Below, one piece after another: positions 17,812 to 27,877 of a stretch of DNA of 64,000 nucleotides (positions within the stretch are counted from its first letter, which is position 1; every line of letters starts with the position of its first letter). This stretch comes from Ferirhizobium litorale. Lineage in GTDB: Bacteria > Pseudomonadota > Alphaproteobacteria > Rhizobiales > Rhizobiaceae. The notes beneath the pieces are model-generated. The model ran no database searches and was not told where the DNA came from. It saw only the letters and a program-made list of their open reading frames with translations. The stretch is taken from positions 124,001-188,000 of the forward strand of contig JALDYZ010000004.1 of the NCBI GenBank assembly GCA_030028905.1, given 5' to 3'. The position numbers and the translations under genes were made by a program.

Positions 17812-18716
17812 CTCCCTTTCGTCGTATTGTTGCCGGTGTAGCGGTAGGTGGTGATACCGATATTGTCGAAGTGGTGCTTTGCATCGCCCGACACGCGCTC
17901 GGAGTGGCCGATGTAGAGGTGGCCGCCTTCGGGCAGCAACCCGGCAAACCGCGACCAGATCTTCATCTGGGTCGGTTCATCGAAGTAGATCACCACGTTT
18001 CGGCAGAAGATCACGTCGAAGGGACCGCGGAACGGCCATTGCGCCATCAGGTTCAACTCATTGAACGTGATGAGCTTCTTGACCTTGTCGTCGATGCGGA
18101 ACTTGCGCCGACCGGCCCCGTCTGCATCCTGAAACCACTGCTTGCGCATGGCCGGGGAGACGGTCTCGAGCGCGGTTTCGTCATACACGCCGGCACGCGC
18201 CAGCGCCAGGATCTTCGGATCGATGTCGGTTGCGAGAATACGGAAATCGTAGTCGGCGATGTTCGGCATCATCGACAACACGGTGAGGCCGATCGAATAG
18301 GGTTCCTGCCCGTCGGAGCAGGCAGCCGACCAGATGCGCACCCGTCCACCAGCGCGGGCGCGATTGATGAGGCCGGGCAGCACCTCGTTCTTCAGGTGCT
18401 CGAAGTGGTGGTTTTCCCGGAAGAACCGGGTGAAGTTCGTGGTGAGGTGCGACAGCATCTCGCGCCTGGCCTGGGCGCCGGCGGGAGAGGAAACCAGCGC
18501 GCAATATTCCCGGAACCCCCGGAGGCCGAGGTTGCGGATATGCTTCGACAGGCGGGAATAGACCAGCGACGCCTTGGTGTCGTTGAGGTAAATTCCGGCG
18601 TCGGCATAGATCATTGCGGCGATTTCGGTGAGATCGCGGCGGGTCAACGGATATTCTCCGCTGGCCAGAACCTCGTCAGGGGATTGCCTGATGTCCTTGA
18701 GGCCAAGCGCGCTCAT
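17808..18716 (-). CDS. cheR: chemoreceptor methyltransferase CheR
   Basis: A 302-residue S-adenosylmethionine-dependent glutamate methyltransferase acting on receptors. The family hallmarks are [25 protein letters not shown] (SAM site), DPKIL and [17 protein letters not shown]. It overlaps cheW upstream and cheB downstream by 4 nt each. Confidence 0.96.
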   Translation of the reverse strand: MSALGLKDIRQSPDEVLASGEYPLTRRDLTEIAAMIYADAGIYLNDTKASLVYSRLSKHIRNLGLRGFREYCALVSSPAGAQARREMLSHLTTNFTRFFRENHHFEHLKNEVLPGLINRARAGGRVRIWSAACSDGQEPYSIGLTVLSMMPNIADYDFRILATDIDPKILALARAGVYDETALETVSPAMRKQWFQDADGAGRRKFRIDDKVKKLITFNELNLMAQWPFRGPFDVIFCRNVVIYFDEPTQMKIWSRFAGLLPEGGHLYIGHSERVSGDAKHHFDNIGITTYRYTGNNTTKGR

Positions 18717-19180
18717 GCAGCTTCACTTTCGGTTTCGGGGAACAGGCTTTCCAGTTCGAGCAGGCAGATCATCCGGCCTTCCATGGCCAGGATGCCGCGG
18801 GCATACTGCCTTTCAATATCGGACGAGATCTCGGGCGTCGGCTGGATATTGTCGTCCGTCACCGTCAGGATGTCCGAAACCGCATCGACGAGCAGCCCGA
18901 CGACCCGCGATTTGACCTGGGTGACGATGATGACGTGACGGGCGGTAGGTTCCGCTGCCTTCATGCCAAGGCGACCCGAGAGATCGACGATCGGCAGCAC
19001 CACACCACGCAGGTTGATGACGCCCATGACGAAAGGCGGGGCATGCGGCAGCGCCGTCGCCGGCGTCCAGCCGCGGATCTCGCGCACCGACATGATGTTT
19101 ACGCAAAATTCCTGGTCGCCAATCCGGAAGGCGATGAGCTCGCGGCTTCCCTGGGTCAAGTTCTTTACGGCATACGACAT
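18713..19180 (-). CDS. cheW: chemotaxis coupling protein CheW
   Basis: A 155-residue SH3-like adaptor that links receptors to CheA. The core motifs are [42 protein letters not shown] and [13 protein letters not shown]. The frame is open seven codons further upstream, but the ATG at 19180 (MSYAVKN) has AGGA in front and gives the family length. It starts 4 nt after cheA. Confidence 0.94.
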   Translation of the reverse strand: MSYAVKNLTQGSRELIAFRIGDQEFCVNIMSVREIRGWTPATALPHAPPFVMGVINLRGVVLPIVDLSGRLGMKAAEPTARHVIIVTQVKSRVVGLLVDAVSDILTVTDDNIQPTPEISSDIERQYARGILAMEGRMICLLELESLFPETESEAA

Positions 19181-19184
19181 CGTC

Positions 19185-21449
19185 TTATCCTGTGGCAGCA
19201 AGCGACATTTCTGGCTTCAGCGACTGGCCGCGCGAGGCGCCGACAACCGCATCAACATCGAGGATGAGCGCCACGCGGCCATCGCCGAGGATGGTGGCGG
19301 CGGCAATGCCCGCGACGTGGGTGTAGTTGGCCTCGAGACTCTTGATGACGACCTGGCGCTGGCCCTGGATCGCATCGACCATCAGCGCACGCTGGCCGCC
19401 GCCCTCGGACTCCACCAGCAGCGCCACGCCTTCAACCGGGTTGGCCTGGGTGGTGCGGAAATTCAGGATGCGGCCTACATCCACCAGTGGGCAGAAGCTG
19501 TTGCGGATCGAGATGAGGCGATGGCTGGCGCCGAAGGAATGAATGGCGGAAGCCTCGGGCTGCAGCGTTTCGACGATCGCGGTCAGGGGCACGACCAGGG
19601 TCTGGCCCGCCACCGTCACCACCATGCCGTCGAGGACGGCAAGTGTCAGCGGCAGGCTCATAGTGAAGACCGAGCCATGCCCCGGGCGCGAGCTGATGCT
19701 GATGCGGCCGCCGAGCGCCTGGATCGAGCGCTTCACCACATCCATGCCGACCCCGCGGCCGGAGATGTCGGAGATCTTGTCGGCGGTCGAGAAACCGGGA
19801 AGGAAGATCAGGTTGTCGATCTCTTCGTCGGTGAGGTTCGCATCGGCGGCGATCAGGTCGTTGTCGATCGCCTTCTGCTTGACGCGTTCCCGGTTGATGC
19901 CGGCGCCGTCGTCGGCAAGCTCGATCAGGATACGGCCCGAGCGGTGCTTCGCCGTCAGGCGGACGGTGCCTTCCGGGTTCTTGCCGGCGGCGACGCGCTT
20001 CTCCGGCGTCTCGACGCCATGGTCTACCGCATTGCGGATCATGTGCGTCAGCGGCTCGGCAAGCTTGTCGATGACGGTCTTGTCGACTTCGGTATTCTCA
20101 CCCTCGGTGATGAGGCGGATCGACTTGCCCGTCATGTCCGCCACTTCGCGGACGATGCGCGACATGCGCTGGAACACCGGCTTTACCGGCTGCGCGCGGA
20201 TCGCCATGACGCTGTCCTGGATCTCGCGGGTCAGCTGCTGCAGCTCCTCGAGGCCCATGTTGATCGACGACGTGCCATTGGCATCGTTCTCGATAACGCT
20301 CTGCGACAGCATCGCCTGGTTGATCACCAGTTCGCCGACGAGGTTGATGAGGCGGTCGACGCGATCGAGGTCGACACGGATCGTGGGGGCAGCACCGGCG
20401 GCAGCCGTCGCCTGCGCAGCTGCCGTTGCGGCTGCACCGGCATCTTTTTTGTCGCCTCGCGACGCCGCTCCTGCAAGCTTTGCGATCCCGGACACGGCTT
20501 CGGCTGCCGCGACGGCTGTGGTCGCGGTGGCGTTGGCAGCAGCACCGGCTTCCTCGCCGTCGGCATCACCCTCGCTGCCTGCTCCATCCAGCATCGACAG
20601 GTCGAATGGAACCGGTATCATCGGCAGTTCTTCTGCGCGCTCGGCCGCATCCGTCGCCGCTTCCTGTACCTTGATCTCGAGGTCGCAATCCCACTCGGCG
20701 AACTCGAATACCGAACGGATGGCGTCCTCGCCCTTCGTCGTCTTGACGGCAATTTTCCAGCGGAAGTAGGCGCCTTCAGGATCAATCTGGTCGAGCGACG
20801 GCAAGGCGTCCGTATCGCAATGGATGCTCATTTCACCGACGCGCGAGAGGTCCCGCAGCAACAAAGTTGCCTCGTTACCTTTGGCGAACAGCTCCGGGCG
20901 CGGATTGAAGGTCACATCGTAGACAGTGCCTTCGATGGCTTCTTCCTCGTCATCGAAACCATCGAACGAAAACGGGATCGGCGCGAAGCCGCTCTCGTCG
21001 GTCGGCGCCGGTGCGGCGGCGGTCGCGGCAGCGGGCACTTCCACCGTTGCGGAAGGCGCCGGAACCTCACCATTGGCGAGCGCCTCGAGTTCCTTGACCA
21101 GTGCGCGGCTTCGCGAATCGTCGACGGAGCCGCCGTCACGCGCCGCGTTGGTAAGGTCGGCCAAAACGTCAGCCGACTTCAGCATCACCTTCAGCACATC
21201 CTGGTTCGGCTCGAGCTTGTTGGATCGAACGCAATCGAGGGTCGTCTCGAAGACGTGGGCGAAGGAAACCAGATCATCAAGACCAAAGGCGCCAGCACCA
21301 CCCTTGATCGAGTGCACGGCGCGGAACACAGCATTGACTGTCTCCGGGTCGCGGTCCCCATCGTTCAGCTTCAAAAGACCGGATTCCAGTTCTGCGAGCT
21401 GCTCTTCGCATTCCTGGAAAAAGATCTCTTTGATTTCGTTCATATCCAT
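19185..21449 (-). CDS. cheA: chemotaxis histidine kinase CheA
   Basis: A 754-residue kinase of the chemotaxis signalling complex. The Hpt domain has its phosphoacceptor at H46 ([14 protein letters not shown]). CheY-binding and linker regions follow, including a long Ala-rich spacer around residues 290-345, then the dimerisation domain, the ATPase core ([35 protein letters not shown]) and the C-terminal CheW-like P5 domain. Two nearby ATG codons (21449 and 21443) could serve as the start. It transfers phosphate to CheY1, CheY2 and CheB. Confidence 0.96.
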   Translation of the reverse strand: MDMNEIKEIFFQECEEQLAELESGLLKLNDGDRDPETVNAVFRAVHSIKGGAGAFGLDDLVSFAHVFETTLDCVRSNKLEPNQDVLKVMLKSADVLADLTNAARDGGSVDDSRSRALVKELEALANGEVPAPSATVEVPAAATAAAPAPTDESGFAPIPFSFDGFDDEEEAIEGTVYDVTFNPRPELFAKGNEATLLLRDLSRVGEMSIHCDTDALPSLDQIDPEGAYFRWKIAVKTTKGEDAIRSVFEFAEWDCDLEIKVQEAATDAAERAEELPMIPVPFDLSMLDGAGSEGDADGEEAGAAANATATTAVAAAEAVSGIAKLAGAASRGDKKDAGAAATAAAQATAAAGAAPTIRVDLDRVDRLINLVGELVINQAMLSQSVIENDANGTSSINMGLEELQQLTREIQDSVMAIRAQPVKPVFQRMSRIVREVADMTGKSIRLITEGENTEVDKTVIDKLAEPLTHMIRNAVDHGVETPEKRVAAGKNPEGTVRLTAKHRSGRILIELADDGAGINRERVKQKAIDNDLIAADANLTDEEIDNLIFLPGFSTADKISDISGRGVGMDVVKRSIQALGGRISISSRPGHGSVFTMSLPLTLAVLDGMVVTVAGQTLVVPLTAIVETLQPEASAIHSFGASHRLISIRNSFCPLVDVGRILNFRTTQANPVEGVALLVESEGGGQRALMVDAIQGQRQVVIKSLEANYTHVAGIAAATILGDGRVALILDVDAVVGASRGQSLKPEMSLAATG

Positions 21450-21465
21450 AGGAGAAATATCCCGT

Positions 21466-21831
21466 TTAGGCGGTTACACGCTCGATGGCATCGATGAGTT
21501 TGGTTGGATCGAAAGGCTTGACGATCCAGCCCGTGGCACCGGCCTGGCGGGCGCGGTTCTTCTTTTCCGCGTCACTTTCCGTCGTCAGGACGAGAATGGG
21601 GATGGCGCGATACTTCTCATTGCGCCGGACGCCTTCGATGAAGCCGAAGCCATCGAGACGGGGCATGTTGATGTCGGTGACGATCACATCCGGATTGGCT
21701 TCTTCCAGGACCTCCAGGCCCTCGACGCCATCTTCCGCCTGGACGGTTTCGAAACCCGCATTGTTCAGCGTGACGAGAAGCATGTTCCGGATGGTTCGTG
21801 AATCATCCACGGTGAGCACTTTTTTCTTCAT
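21466..21831 (-). CDS. cheY1: chemotaxis response regulator CheY1
   Basis: A 121-residue receiver protein. Motifs are VLTVDDSRT, VIVTDINMPRLDG (phosphoacceptor), VLTTES and WIVKPF. The frame extends far upstream, but the ATG at 21831 overlaps the stop of cheS as TAATG and gives the exact family length. In S. meliloti CheY1 drains phosphate back from CheA, and CheS speeds this process, so the tight coupling of the two genes makes functional sense. Confidence 0.93.
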   Translation of the reverse strand: MKKKVLTVDDSRTIRNMLLVTLNNAGFETVQAEDGVEGLEVLEEANPDVIVTDINMPRLDGFGFIEGVRRNEKYRAIPILVLTTESDAEKKNRARQAGATGWIVKPFDPTKLIDAIERVTA

Positions 21832-22127
21832 TACCGGATCTCCTGAGCCTGCAGTTGGTCGGCACTCATTCCGACGAGCTGCAGTGTTTTTTGAAATGCG
21901 TCCGAAACCTTTGCGATCGAGAAGGGCTTCTTGTCCTCTCCCCAGGCCTTGGCACCGGCCAACAGAACCTGGATGCACTGGATGCCCGCCCTCTCGACTG
22001 CGGAGGCATCGATGACGAGGGCTTTGCCGCGCAGCGACATCAACTTGCCGTGCAATTGGGTGGCCTCGTTCAGGTCCAGCACAGCCGGCAGTTTCAAACT
22101 GCCCTGTTCGCCTTTCTTGCTCGCCAT
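21831..22127 (-). CDS. cheS: STAS-domain chemotaxis protein CheS
   Basis: A 98-residue STAS-type protein (ALVIDASAVERAGIQCIQVLLAGAK-like core at about residues 35-60). By position and size it is CheS, which in S. meliloti binds CheA and accelerates dephosphorylation of CheY1. The ATG at 22127 (MASKKGEQG) has a strong GAGGAAAG ribosome site; the open frame upstream of it reads as non-family sequence. It lies 130 nt after icpA, with a hairpin in between, and is coupled to cheY1 by TAATG. Confidence 0.87.
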   Translation of the reverse strand: MASKKGEQGSLKLPAVLDLNEATQLHGKLMSLRGKALVIDASAVERAGIQCIQVLLAGAKAWGEDKKPFSIAKVSDAFQKTLQLVGMSADQLQAQEIR

Positions 22128-22168
22128 CAGAACTTTCCTCGTCTGTTGCGTTGGTTTGCGTCTTGGTG

Positions 22169-22188
22169 GGCATGCCTCGGGGCATGCC
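22169..22188 (-). other. hairpin between icpA and cheS
   Basis: The palindromic octamer GGCATGCC occurs twice with a TCGG spacer, so it forms an 8-bp stem with a 4-nt loop. There is no T run after it. It may mark processing or partial attenuation that sets different levels of receptor and signalling proteins. Confidence 0.45.
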
Positions 22189-22257
22189 GTGATGTCTGAG
22201 GGTGTTGCGGCGCCACCGACCGGCAATGCTTATGGGCGAAGGAGGTAAACATTCCGC

Positions 22258-24120
22258 TCATCCTCCTAGTCCTGCGAGATAGCCGCGAAATCCGCCTTCG
22301 AACTCTTCGCCTGTTTCCACGCCCTGATCGTGAAGCGCCGCGGGCGGCGCGTTGGCAGCCGCCGGGTTTCGCGAGGCCGCGGTCGGCGTGACCGGATGCG
22401 GGTGCCTTTGACCGGAAAGGCGGTTCTGGCGTTCGATGCGGAACGAGCGAATGGCTTGCCCCAGTTCGGTGATTGTCATCTGCAAGTCATCGGCGACTTC
22501 GCCGGTGCGTGCGGCCGTCTCGGAATCCGCTGCGATCCGCTCTCCGAGAGTTCCGATCTCGCCGGTCACTTGCTCCAATTCCTTGGCATACTCGCCGGTC
22601 TCGTTGGCGATGTCGGTGATCGCAGCGTTGATGTCGCTCACCTGGCGAACGATACTGGCAATAGCCTCCTGCGTGCGGCCCACCATCTTCACGCCGGTAT
22701 CGACCTGGACCTTTGTGCCGTTAACCAGCGACTTGATCTCGCGGGCGGCATCGGCGGAGCGACCGGCAAGCGCGCGCACTTCCTGCGCCACGACGGCAAA
22801 GCCTCTTCCGCTGTCGCCGGCACGCGCGGCCTCGATACCGGCATTGAGCGCCAGAAGATTGGTCTGGAAGGCAATCTCGTCGATCACGCCGATGATCTGG
22901 CCGATCTTTTCCGCCGAATTTTCGATATCGGTCATGGCGGTGATCGCCTGGCTGACGACCGCGCCGCTTTTCTCGACCGATCCGCGCGTGGTTGCGGTTG
23001 CCTCCTGCGCGGTCCTTGTCAGGCCGGCATTGCGGCGCACGCCTGCGGCAATGCCACCGAGCACTCCGACGCTCTCATTCAGTTGTCGCGAACTGTCACC
23101 GTTGCTGCGTGCCAGATCTCGCGCACCGTCCGCGACCCTGGTGGTTGCCGCTTCTGCTGCCCGGCTGCACTCCGCATGCGTTTCGACTGCTTCCCGCATG
23201 CCCTCCAGGGCTGCATTCAGTTCGGCAGCAAGGCCGGCATAGACATCCGGGACGTCATCCGCCACGCGTGCGGTCAGGTCGCGATCCGACAGCGCATGGA
23301 CGACATCCGCGAAGACGGCAACTGCCTCGGCCTGATCGGCCTGGCGCTGGTCGGCAAGCTGCCGGTGGTGGGCAACGCGCAGTTCGTTGAACCGCAGCGA
23401 GACCGCAATCTCGACATCCACCATGACAAGGCGGATGAGCGCAGCAATGAGCTCTCCCACTTCCTGGGCGCGCTTGCGGCTTCCCGGCATCAGCGATCGG
23501 CCGTTCAGTTCCTCGACCAACCCGCCGACGAGATGTTCCAGTACCACCGCATGGCCGGCCACATGCCATCGCGGGTCCAAGTTCATCCGGCTCTCGGTAT
23601 CGGATAGAACCTTGACGCGCTCCGCATAGAGGCTGTCGAAACGGGCATCGGTCAGCACATCCCAATGGGACGACTGGAGGTCATGCAGCCTCTCGACCTG
23701 GCGCTCGCTCGCGAAATTGCGGGCGGCATCCGGGAAAGACTGGTAACGCTGGAAGAGGTCGCGCAGGCCAGCGCTGACGCTTGGCTGCAACATGGAGCGA
23801 TAGCGGCGCACGAGTTCGCACTGTTCGCCATCCAGACCGGCAAATCGCAGTCGGTCGCGCAAGCTGCCTGCCTGTGCCCGTCGCGCCTGATCTGTTGGCA
23901 ATTCCTGCCCCAAGCTAGTCCCCAATGCATAGCCGGTACCCCCGCGCAAGCGGGCGGCGGTTCGGATTGTCCGGATTTCAGGCTCGGAGAACGGCAGCAA
24001 CACCCTGCCGTTTCTTGCGGCGACTGAATGCAGTCGATCGCAAATCACCAAAGTCTGTTCCAGGAACGGCTTCAATGTGTGGGATACCGGATCGATACCG
24101 GTACGGCGGGACGGCTTCAT
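22258..24120 (-). CDS. icpA: soluble chemoreceptor with globin-sensor domain (IcpA/McpE type)
   Basis: A 620-residue methyl-accepting chemotaxis protein without transmembrane segments, first gene of the che operon, as for IcpA in S. meliloti. Residues about 85-205 look like a protoglobin sensor domain (LRFAGLDGEQCELVRRYRSM through ESRMNLDPRWHVAGH). The aligned proximal-His position of HemAT is Glu176, so heme binding is doubtful. A HAMP-like stretch follows, then the signalling domain with the hairpin tip EIAFQTNLLALNAGIEAARAG. The start at 24120 has only a weak ribosome site and in-frame TTG codons exist downstream, so the N-terminus is uncertain. Confidence 0.9.
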   Translation of the reverse strand: MKPSRRTGIDPVSHTLKPFLEQTLVICDRLHSVAARNGRVLLPFSEPEIRTIRTAARLRGGTGYALGTSLGQELPTDQARRAQAGSLRDRLRFAGLDGEQCELVRRYRSMLQPSVSAGLRDLFQRYQSFPDAARNFASERQVERLHDLQSSHWDVLTDARFDSLYAERVKVLSDTESRMNLDPRWHVAGHAVVLEHLVGGLVEELNGRSLMPGSRKRAQEVGELIAALIRLVMVDVEIAVSLRFNELRVAHHRQLADQRQADQAEAVAVFADVVHALSDRDLTARVADDVPDVYAGLAAELNAALEGMREAVETHAECSRAAEAATTRVADGARDLARSNGDSSRQLNESVGVLGGIAAGVRRNAGLTRTAQEATATTRGSVEKSGAVVSQAITAMTDIENSAEKIGQIIGVIDEIAFQTNLLALNAGIEAARAGDSGRGFAVVAQEVRALAGRSADAAREIKSLVNGTKVQVDTGVKMVGRTQEAIASIVRQVSDINAAITDIANETGEYAKELEQVTGEIGTLGERIAADSETAARTGEVADDLQMTITELGQAIRSFRIERQNRLSGQRHPHPVTPTAASRNPAAANAPPAALHDQGVETGEEFEGGFRGYLAGLGG

Positions 24121-24363
24121 GCCTGGTTGAGACGGGCGAACTCGTCCCTCTCCGACGTGATGCCCAATCTTTATGGTTAATTCCTTGCTCGAAAGTTAAT
24201 TTCGAAGGCTGTGCCGTCGGCTTTCGGGAAAATCGTGAGGCCTCAAGTCACGTCCCTAAATCAGCGCCGGGGAAATCTGCAGCCGTTCAGCTACAGACAA
24301 GGTTCGACCAGTATGTGCTACGGGTGATCTTGGCGTTTCGTGCTGTAAAACAGGGTAAGAGCA

Positions 24364-24477
24364 ATGATTGTTCTTGGCGTAAGTGCATCTGTCATCACCA
24401 TTGCGACGCTGGTGACGTTCTTCTGGCTCCACACCATGGAAGCCACCCGCGGCTCGGTCGCTAGCCGCGTTTTTTGA
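24364..24477 (+). ncRNA. candidate small RNA or 37-residue membrane peptide
   Basis: A short frame (ATG at 24364, stop at 24475-24477) would encode a 37-residue peptide with a hydrophobic stretch (VSASVITIATLVTFFWL). However, a strong plus-strand terminator overlaps its last codons and the T run reaches the stop codon, which is odd for an mRNA. A small RNA ending at about 24475 is at least as likely. I see no convincing promoter. Confidence 0.3.
24448..24475 (+). terminator. intrinsic terminator with no obvious upstream gene
   Basis: Perfect 7-bp GC stem (CGCGGCT / AGCCGCG), 8-nt loop and six T residues on the plus strand. Both neighbouring genes are on the minus strand, so it must serve a short plus-strand transcript begun within the intergenic region or antisense to icpA. 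Confidence 0.65.
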
Positions 24478-24500
24478 TCCTCTCCCGGACCTTGACCCAG

Positions 24501-25877
24501 TCAGCCGGTGCGGCCCCGCCAGATCGCGGCATAGGCCACCATCTCCGGTGACGGCGAGCATGGATGGACTTTTGTCCCGATGCCGAGCGGCAGTTTGTCA
24601 GCGCGCACAAGGCCAGCGGCGCCGAGGCTCGTCCCGGTCGTTCCGTTGCCGCTTGTCCTGACCCTGCGTCGCGTGGCTGCCGCCAGCATTTCAAAATAGT
24701 CGGGATTCATCGAGAACGGGCCCTCGACCACGATATCGCCCTTTGCCCCGACGAGATCGAGACAAGTCGCCGTCATCAGCGCCAGATACCAGGAAACCGC
24801 AAGCAACCGAGCTCCCGGCGTCAGCCCTTCCGCCTCGACCGTCCAGCGGCCAGCGCTGTGCGGGAACGGGCCGGACCCCTGTGGCAGGGAAGGCAGGAAC
24901 ATGATCTCTTCCGCCAGCACCTTCGCACGGTCCTGCGGCAATATCTCCGCCTTCGGATCCGGGGCAAGAAGCTGGAACGCCCGCCCGCCCATGAAGCGCG
25001 CCGAGGGCACCGGATCGCCTTGCGCATTGACATTGATCAGCGTGTCGCGGGCCTCGTCGAGCTCGACTGGCTCACCCCCGATCGCCATCACCACCACCCA
25101 GGTTCCGGTGGAAACGACGGAAAATGGCGGCGTCGACTGCCACAGGTGCGGCAGCAGGGAGGCGTTGGAATCGTGCAGGCCGCAATGGACTGGGGTCTGA
25201 GGCGGCAGACCCGTGGCAGCTGCGATCTCGGGCAGCACGGTGCCGAGCACATCGTCGGCCCGATGCAGCGGCGGCATTTTTCGGCGCCAGCCCATGCGAT
25301 CGACCAGCGACGAAAAATCCGCTTTCGTCGGTGCCCAAAGGTCCGAGTGGCAACCCCAGCTGGTCACCTCGCCGGCGCGTACCCCGGTCAGCCGGAAGGC
25401 CCAGTACTGCGGATAGGGCAGGATCGTTGCCATCCGGTCGAAGTCGCCCTTGAAGATCGCTTGCTGCCAGAATAGTTGGCTGCCGATGTTGAGGCCCATC
25501 GGCAGGCGCGGCGAGCCGGTCTCGGAAAAGGGCGGTCGAACCGCGTCATACTCTGCCGCAAGGTCGTCCGGCCCGGCATGCTCGTAGTCGAGAACCGGAA
25601 GCGCAAGGTCGCCTGCAGCGTCGATCAGTGCGGCCGTCGCGCCGTGCGCGGTGATGGAGATTGCATCAACCCCGCCCTCGCGATGCAACTCGCCGAGGGC
25701 GGTGATGATGAAGGCCCACAAGGCTTCCACATCGAAATGAGGATAGGGCGGACCGGCAAGCACGCGGTTCGGCGTCGTGTGCACGAGAACTTCCCGGCCC
25801 TGCTCCAGATCGAACAGCGTCACCTTCGCATTGGTCTTGCCGATGTCGATGACGGCAATGCGGGTCGCCTGCGACAT
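24501..25877 (-). CDS. rhaK: rhamnose kinase RhaK (FGGY family)
   Basis: A 458-residue FGGY-type sugar kinase. The N-terminal ATP-site motif is IDIGKTNAKVTLFDL (residues 9-23), with STGTWVVVMA near 263 and GHDS-like HCGLHDSNASL near 240. In rhizobia RhaK is needed for rhamnose catabolism and also for rhamnose transport by the RhaSTPQ system. It is the last gene of the rha import operon, 3 nt after rhaQ. The mutarotase gene rhaU, which lies between rhaQ and rhaK in R. leguminosarum, is not present here. Confidence 0.9.
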   Translation of the reverse strand: MSQATRIAVIDIGKTNAKVTLFDLEQGREVLVHTTPNRVLAGPPYPHFDVEALWAFIITALGELHREGGVDAISITAHGATAALIDAAGDLALPVLDYEHAGPDDLAAEYDAVRPPFSETGSPRLPMGLNIGSQLFWQQAIFKGDFDRMATILPYPQYWAFRLTGVRAGEVTSWGCHSDLWAPTKADFSSLVDRMGWRRKMPPLHRADDVLGTVLPEIAAATGLPPQTPVHCGLHDSNASLLPHLWQSTPPFSVVSTGTWVVVMAIGGEPVELDEARDTLINVNAQGDPVPSARFMGGRAFQLLAPDPKAEILPQDRAKVLAEEIMFLPSLPQGSGPFPHSAGRWTVEAEGLTPGARLLAVSWYLALMTATCLDLVGAKGDIVVEGPFSMNPDYFEMLAAATRRRVRTSGNGTTGTSLGAAGLVRADKLPLGIGTKVHPCSPSPEMVAYAAIWRGRTG

Positions 25878-25880
25878 TGC

Positions 25881-26894
25881 TCAGCGTGCCCCTTCCTTGA
25901 GGCGGCGGCGAACGCGTCGATAGACGATCGGCAGGGCGATGACGAGGATCAGCAAGAGGCCGATGAAGATCGACATGACGATGCCCGGCACATTGAGCAG
26001 GCCGAAACCGAAGGTGACCATGCCCATGATCAGCGCCGCGAGAACGACGCCGGGAATGGTGCCTGAACCGCCGAGAATACTGACGCCGCCGAGAACGACC
26101 ATGGTGACGATCTCCAGTTCCCAGCCGAGCGCAATCGATGGACGGGTGGAGCCGAGCCGCGACGTCAGGCAGATCGACGCCACGCCCGCCATCAGGCCGG
26201 TCAGCAGGAACAGGATGAACTTCACCCGCGCAACCCGCACGCCGGAAAAGAGCGCCGCGGTCGCGTTGTTGCCGATGGCGTAGACGCTGCGGCCGAAGTT
26301 CGTCTTGTGCAGCAGGATGCCATAGACCACCGCAAGCGCGGCGAAGAACACGAACTCGAATGAGAAAACCCACCAGACATAGCCCTGCCCGAACCAGGCA
26401 AAGCTGTCCGGATACCCGGTAAAGGCCTTGTCGCCGAGGATGATGAACGAAAGGCCGCGGAACAGGCTCATGGTACCGATCGTCACCACGATCGAAGGCA
26501 GGCCCATACCGGTCACCAGCAGGCCGTTGATCGCTCCACAGGCGAGTCCGACGGCAAGGCCGACCACGACCAGCGCCGGCGTGTCGAAGCCCAGCGTCGC
26601 GGCATAGCCCATGGCGGTCGAGGCGAGCGCGACAATCGCGGCGACCGAGAGGTCGATCTCGCCGGCGATGATCACCAGTGCCATCGCAAAGGCGATCATT
26701 GCCTTCTCGGTGAAATTGAACGTCGCATCCGAGAGGTTCCACGGATCGAGGAAATAGGGCGAGGCAAGCGAGTTGGTGATGAAGATCGCCAACGCGACGA
26801 CCAGCAACAGGCTTTCCCAGCTCTTCAGCGCACGGGCGCCACGTCCTTCGAGGCGGTCCGGTATGATCCGCGGCGAATGTTGCGTCTCAACCAT
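25881..26894 (-). CDS. rhaQ: rhamnose ABC transporter permease RhaQ
   Basis: A 337-residue inner-membrane permease of the ribose/rhamnose carbohydrate uptake family, with about eight to ten hydrophobic segments and the family motif VVLGGVSILGGSGTIPGVVLG near residue 265. It works with RhaP as the transmembrane channel. The start overlaps the rhaP stop. Confidence 0.9.
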   Translation of the reverse strand: MVETQHSPRIIPDRLEGRGARALKSWESLLLVVALAIFITNSLASPYFLDPWNLSDATFNFTEKAMIAFAMALVIIAGEIDLSVAAIVALASTAMGYAATLGFDTPALVVVGLAVGLACGAINGLLVTGMGLPSIVVTIGTMSLFRGLSFIILGDKAFTGYPDSFAWFGQGYVWWVFSFEFVFFAALAVVYGILLHKTNFGRSVYAIGNNATAALFSGVRVARVKFILFLLTGLMAGVASICLTSRLGSTRPSIALGWELEIVTMVVLGGVSILGGSGTIPGVVLAALIMGMVTFGFGLLNVPGIVMSIFIGLLLILVIALPIVYRRVRRRLKEGAR

Positions 26895-27877
26895 CAGACG
26901 GCCTCCGCTTTCTTCAGAATGACCCTGCCCTTGCGCTTCTCGGCACGGGCATTCACGGCGACGGCTATGATGATGACCGTGCCGGAAATCGCCATCTGGG
27001 CGAAGGGCGAGATATCGATGACCGGCAACGCATTCTTGATGACGCCCAGGAAGAGCGCCCCAAGCACCGCACCCGGCACCGACCCTATGCCGCCGGCGAT
27101 CGAGATGCCGCCGATGACGCAGGCCGCAATGATATCAAGCTCGAAGCCGAGCGCGATGTCGACATAGGCGACCGCGTAGCGCGAGACCCAGAGGTAGCCC
27201 GACAGCCCGGCGAGCGTGCCCGACAGGCAATAGGCGAGGAAGCGCGTGCGGCCGACGTCGATGCCGGTATAGACGGCTGCATGCGGATTGCCGCCGACGG
27301 CGAAGAAGGCACGGCCAAGCGGCGTGCGGCTCATGATCAGGAACATGATCGCGATCATGATGACGGACAGCCACGAGAGCACCGGGGCGCCGGCGATTTC
27401 GAAGCGCGGCAAAGCCTTGAAGCTGTCGCTCATCTGGTGGGCGTTGATCCAGGCGCCACCCGAAAGCAGGAAGATCAGCCCGCGATAAATGGTGAGCGTG
27501 CCGAGCGTCACGACGATCGGCGGAATGTCGAGCTTCCACACCAGCAGTCCGTTGATGGAACCGAGCGCGGCGCCGAGCGCCATGACGGTGAGGATCACCA
27601 GCGGGATCGGGATGCCGGGCATCGTCGCATTGATCATCGCCGCCACCATGCCGCAGAGCGCCAGGTTGGCCGCCATCGACAGGTCGATGCACCGCGTCAA
27701 GATGACCGCCATCTGGCCAAGCGCCAGGATGATGAGAATGGAGGTGTCGTTATAGACCCGCGCGAGGCTGGCGGGTGCCACGAAGCCCGGAAAACGAACC
27801 GTGATCAGCGCCAGGAGCACCAGGATCGCCACGACGAGGAGGACTTCACGATTCTTGAGCAATGTTCGAACCATCAC
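26894..27877 (-). CDS. rhaP: rhamnose ABC transporter permease RhaP
   Basis: A 327-residue permease, a paralogue of RhaQ. The cytoplasmic signature IGGISIAGGIGSVPGAVLG is near residue 250. Two permease genes in tandem are usual for this transporter group. The start overlaps rhaT by ATGA, and the stop overlaps the start of rhaQ, so all are translationally coupled. Confidence 0.9.
   Translation of the reverse strand: MMVRTLLKNREVLLVVAILVLLALITVRFPGFVAPASLARVYNDTSILIILALGQMAVILTRCIDLSMAANLALCGMVAAMINATMPGIPIPLVILTVMALGAALGSINGLLVWKLDIPPIVVTLGTLTIYRGLIFLLSGGAWINAHQMSDSFKALPRFEIAGAPVLSWLSVIMIAIMFLIMSRTPLGRAFFAVGGNPHAAVYTGIDVGRTRFLAYCLSGTLAGLSGYLWVSRYAVAYVDIALGFELDIIAACVIGGISIAGGIGSVPGAVLGALFLGVIKNALPVIDISPFAQMAISGTVIIIAVAVNARAEKRKGRVILKKAEAV

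Larger units (their letters stand above)
24121..24500. other. intergenic region between icpA and rhaK
   Basis: A 380-bp region between the start of icpA and the stop of rhaK. The icpA-proximal 80 bp are AT-rich (around 24170-24200) and should hold the che operon promoter. The distal part contains a plus-strand intrinsic terminator at 24448-24475 and a 37-codon open frame overlapping it, which do not belong to either flanking gene. Confidence 0.5.

Noticed and set aside
18963-21497. 844-codon plus-strand open frame antisense to cheA
   Set aside because: It is a shadow of the high-GC codon pattern of cheA. The opposite strand encodes all CheA motifs, and this frame has Arg/His/Asp-rich composition with no family resemblance.
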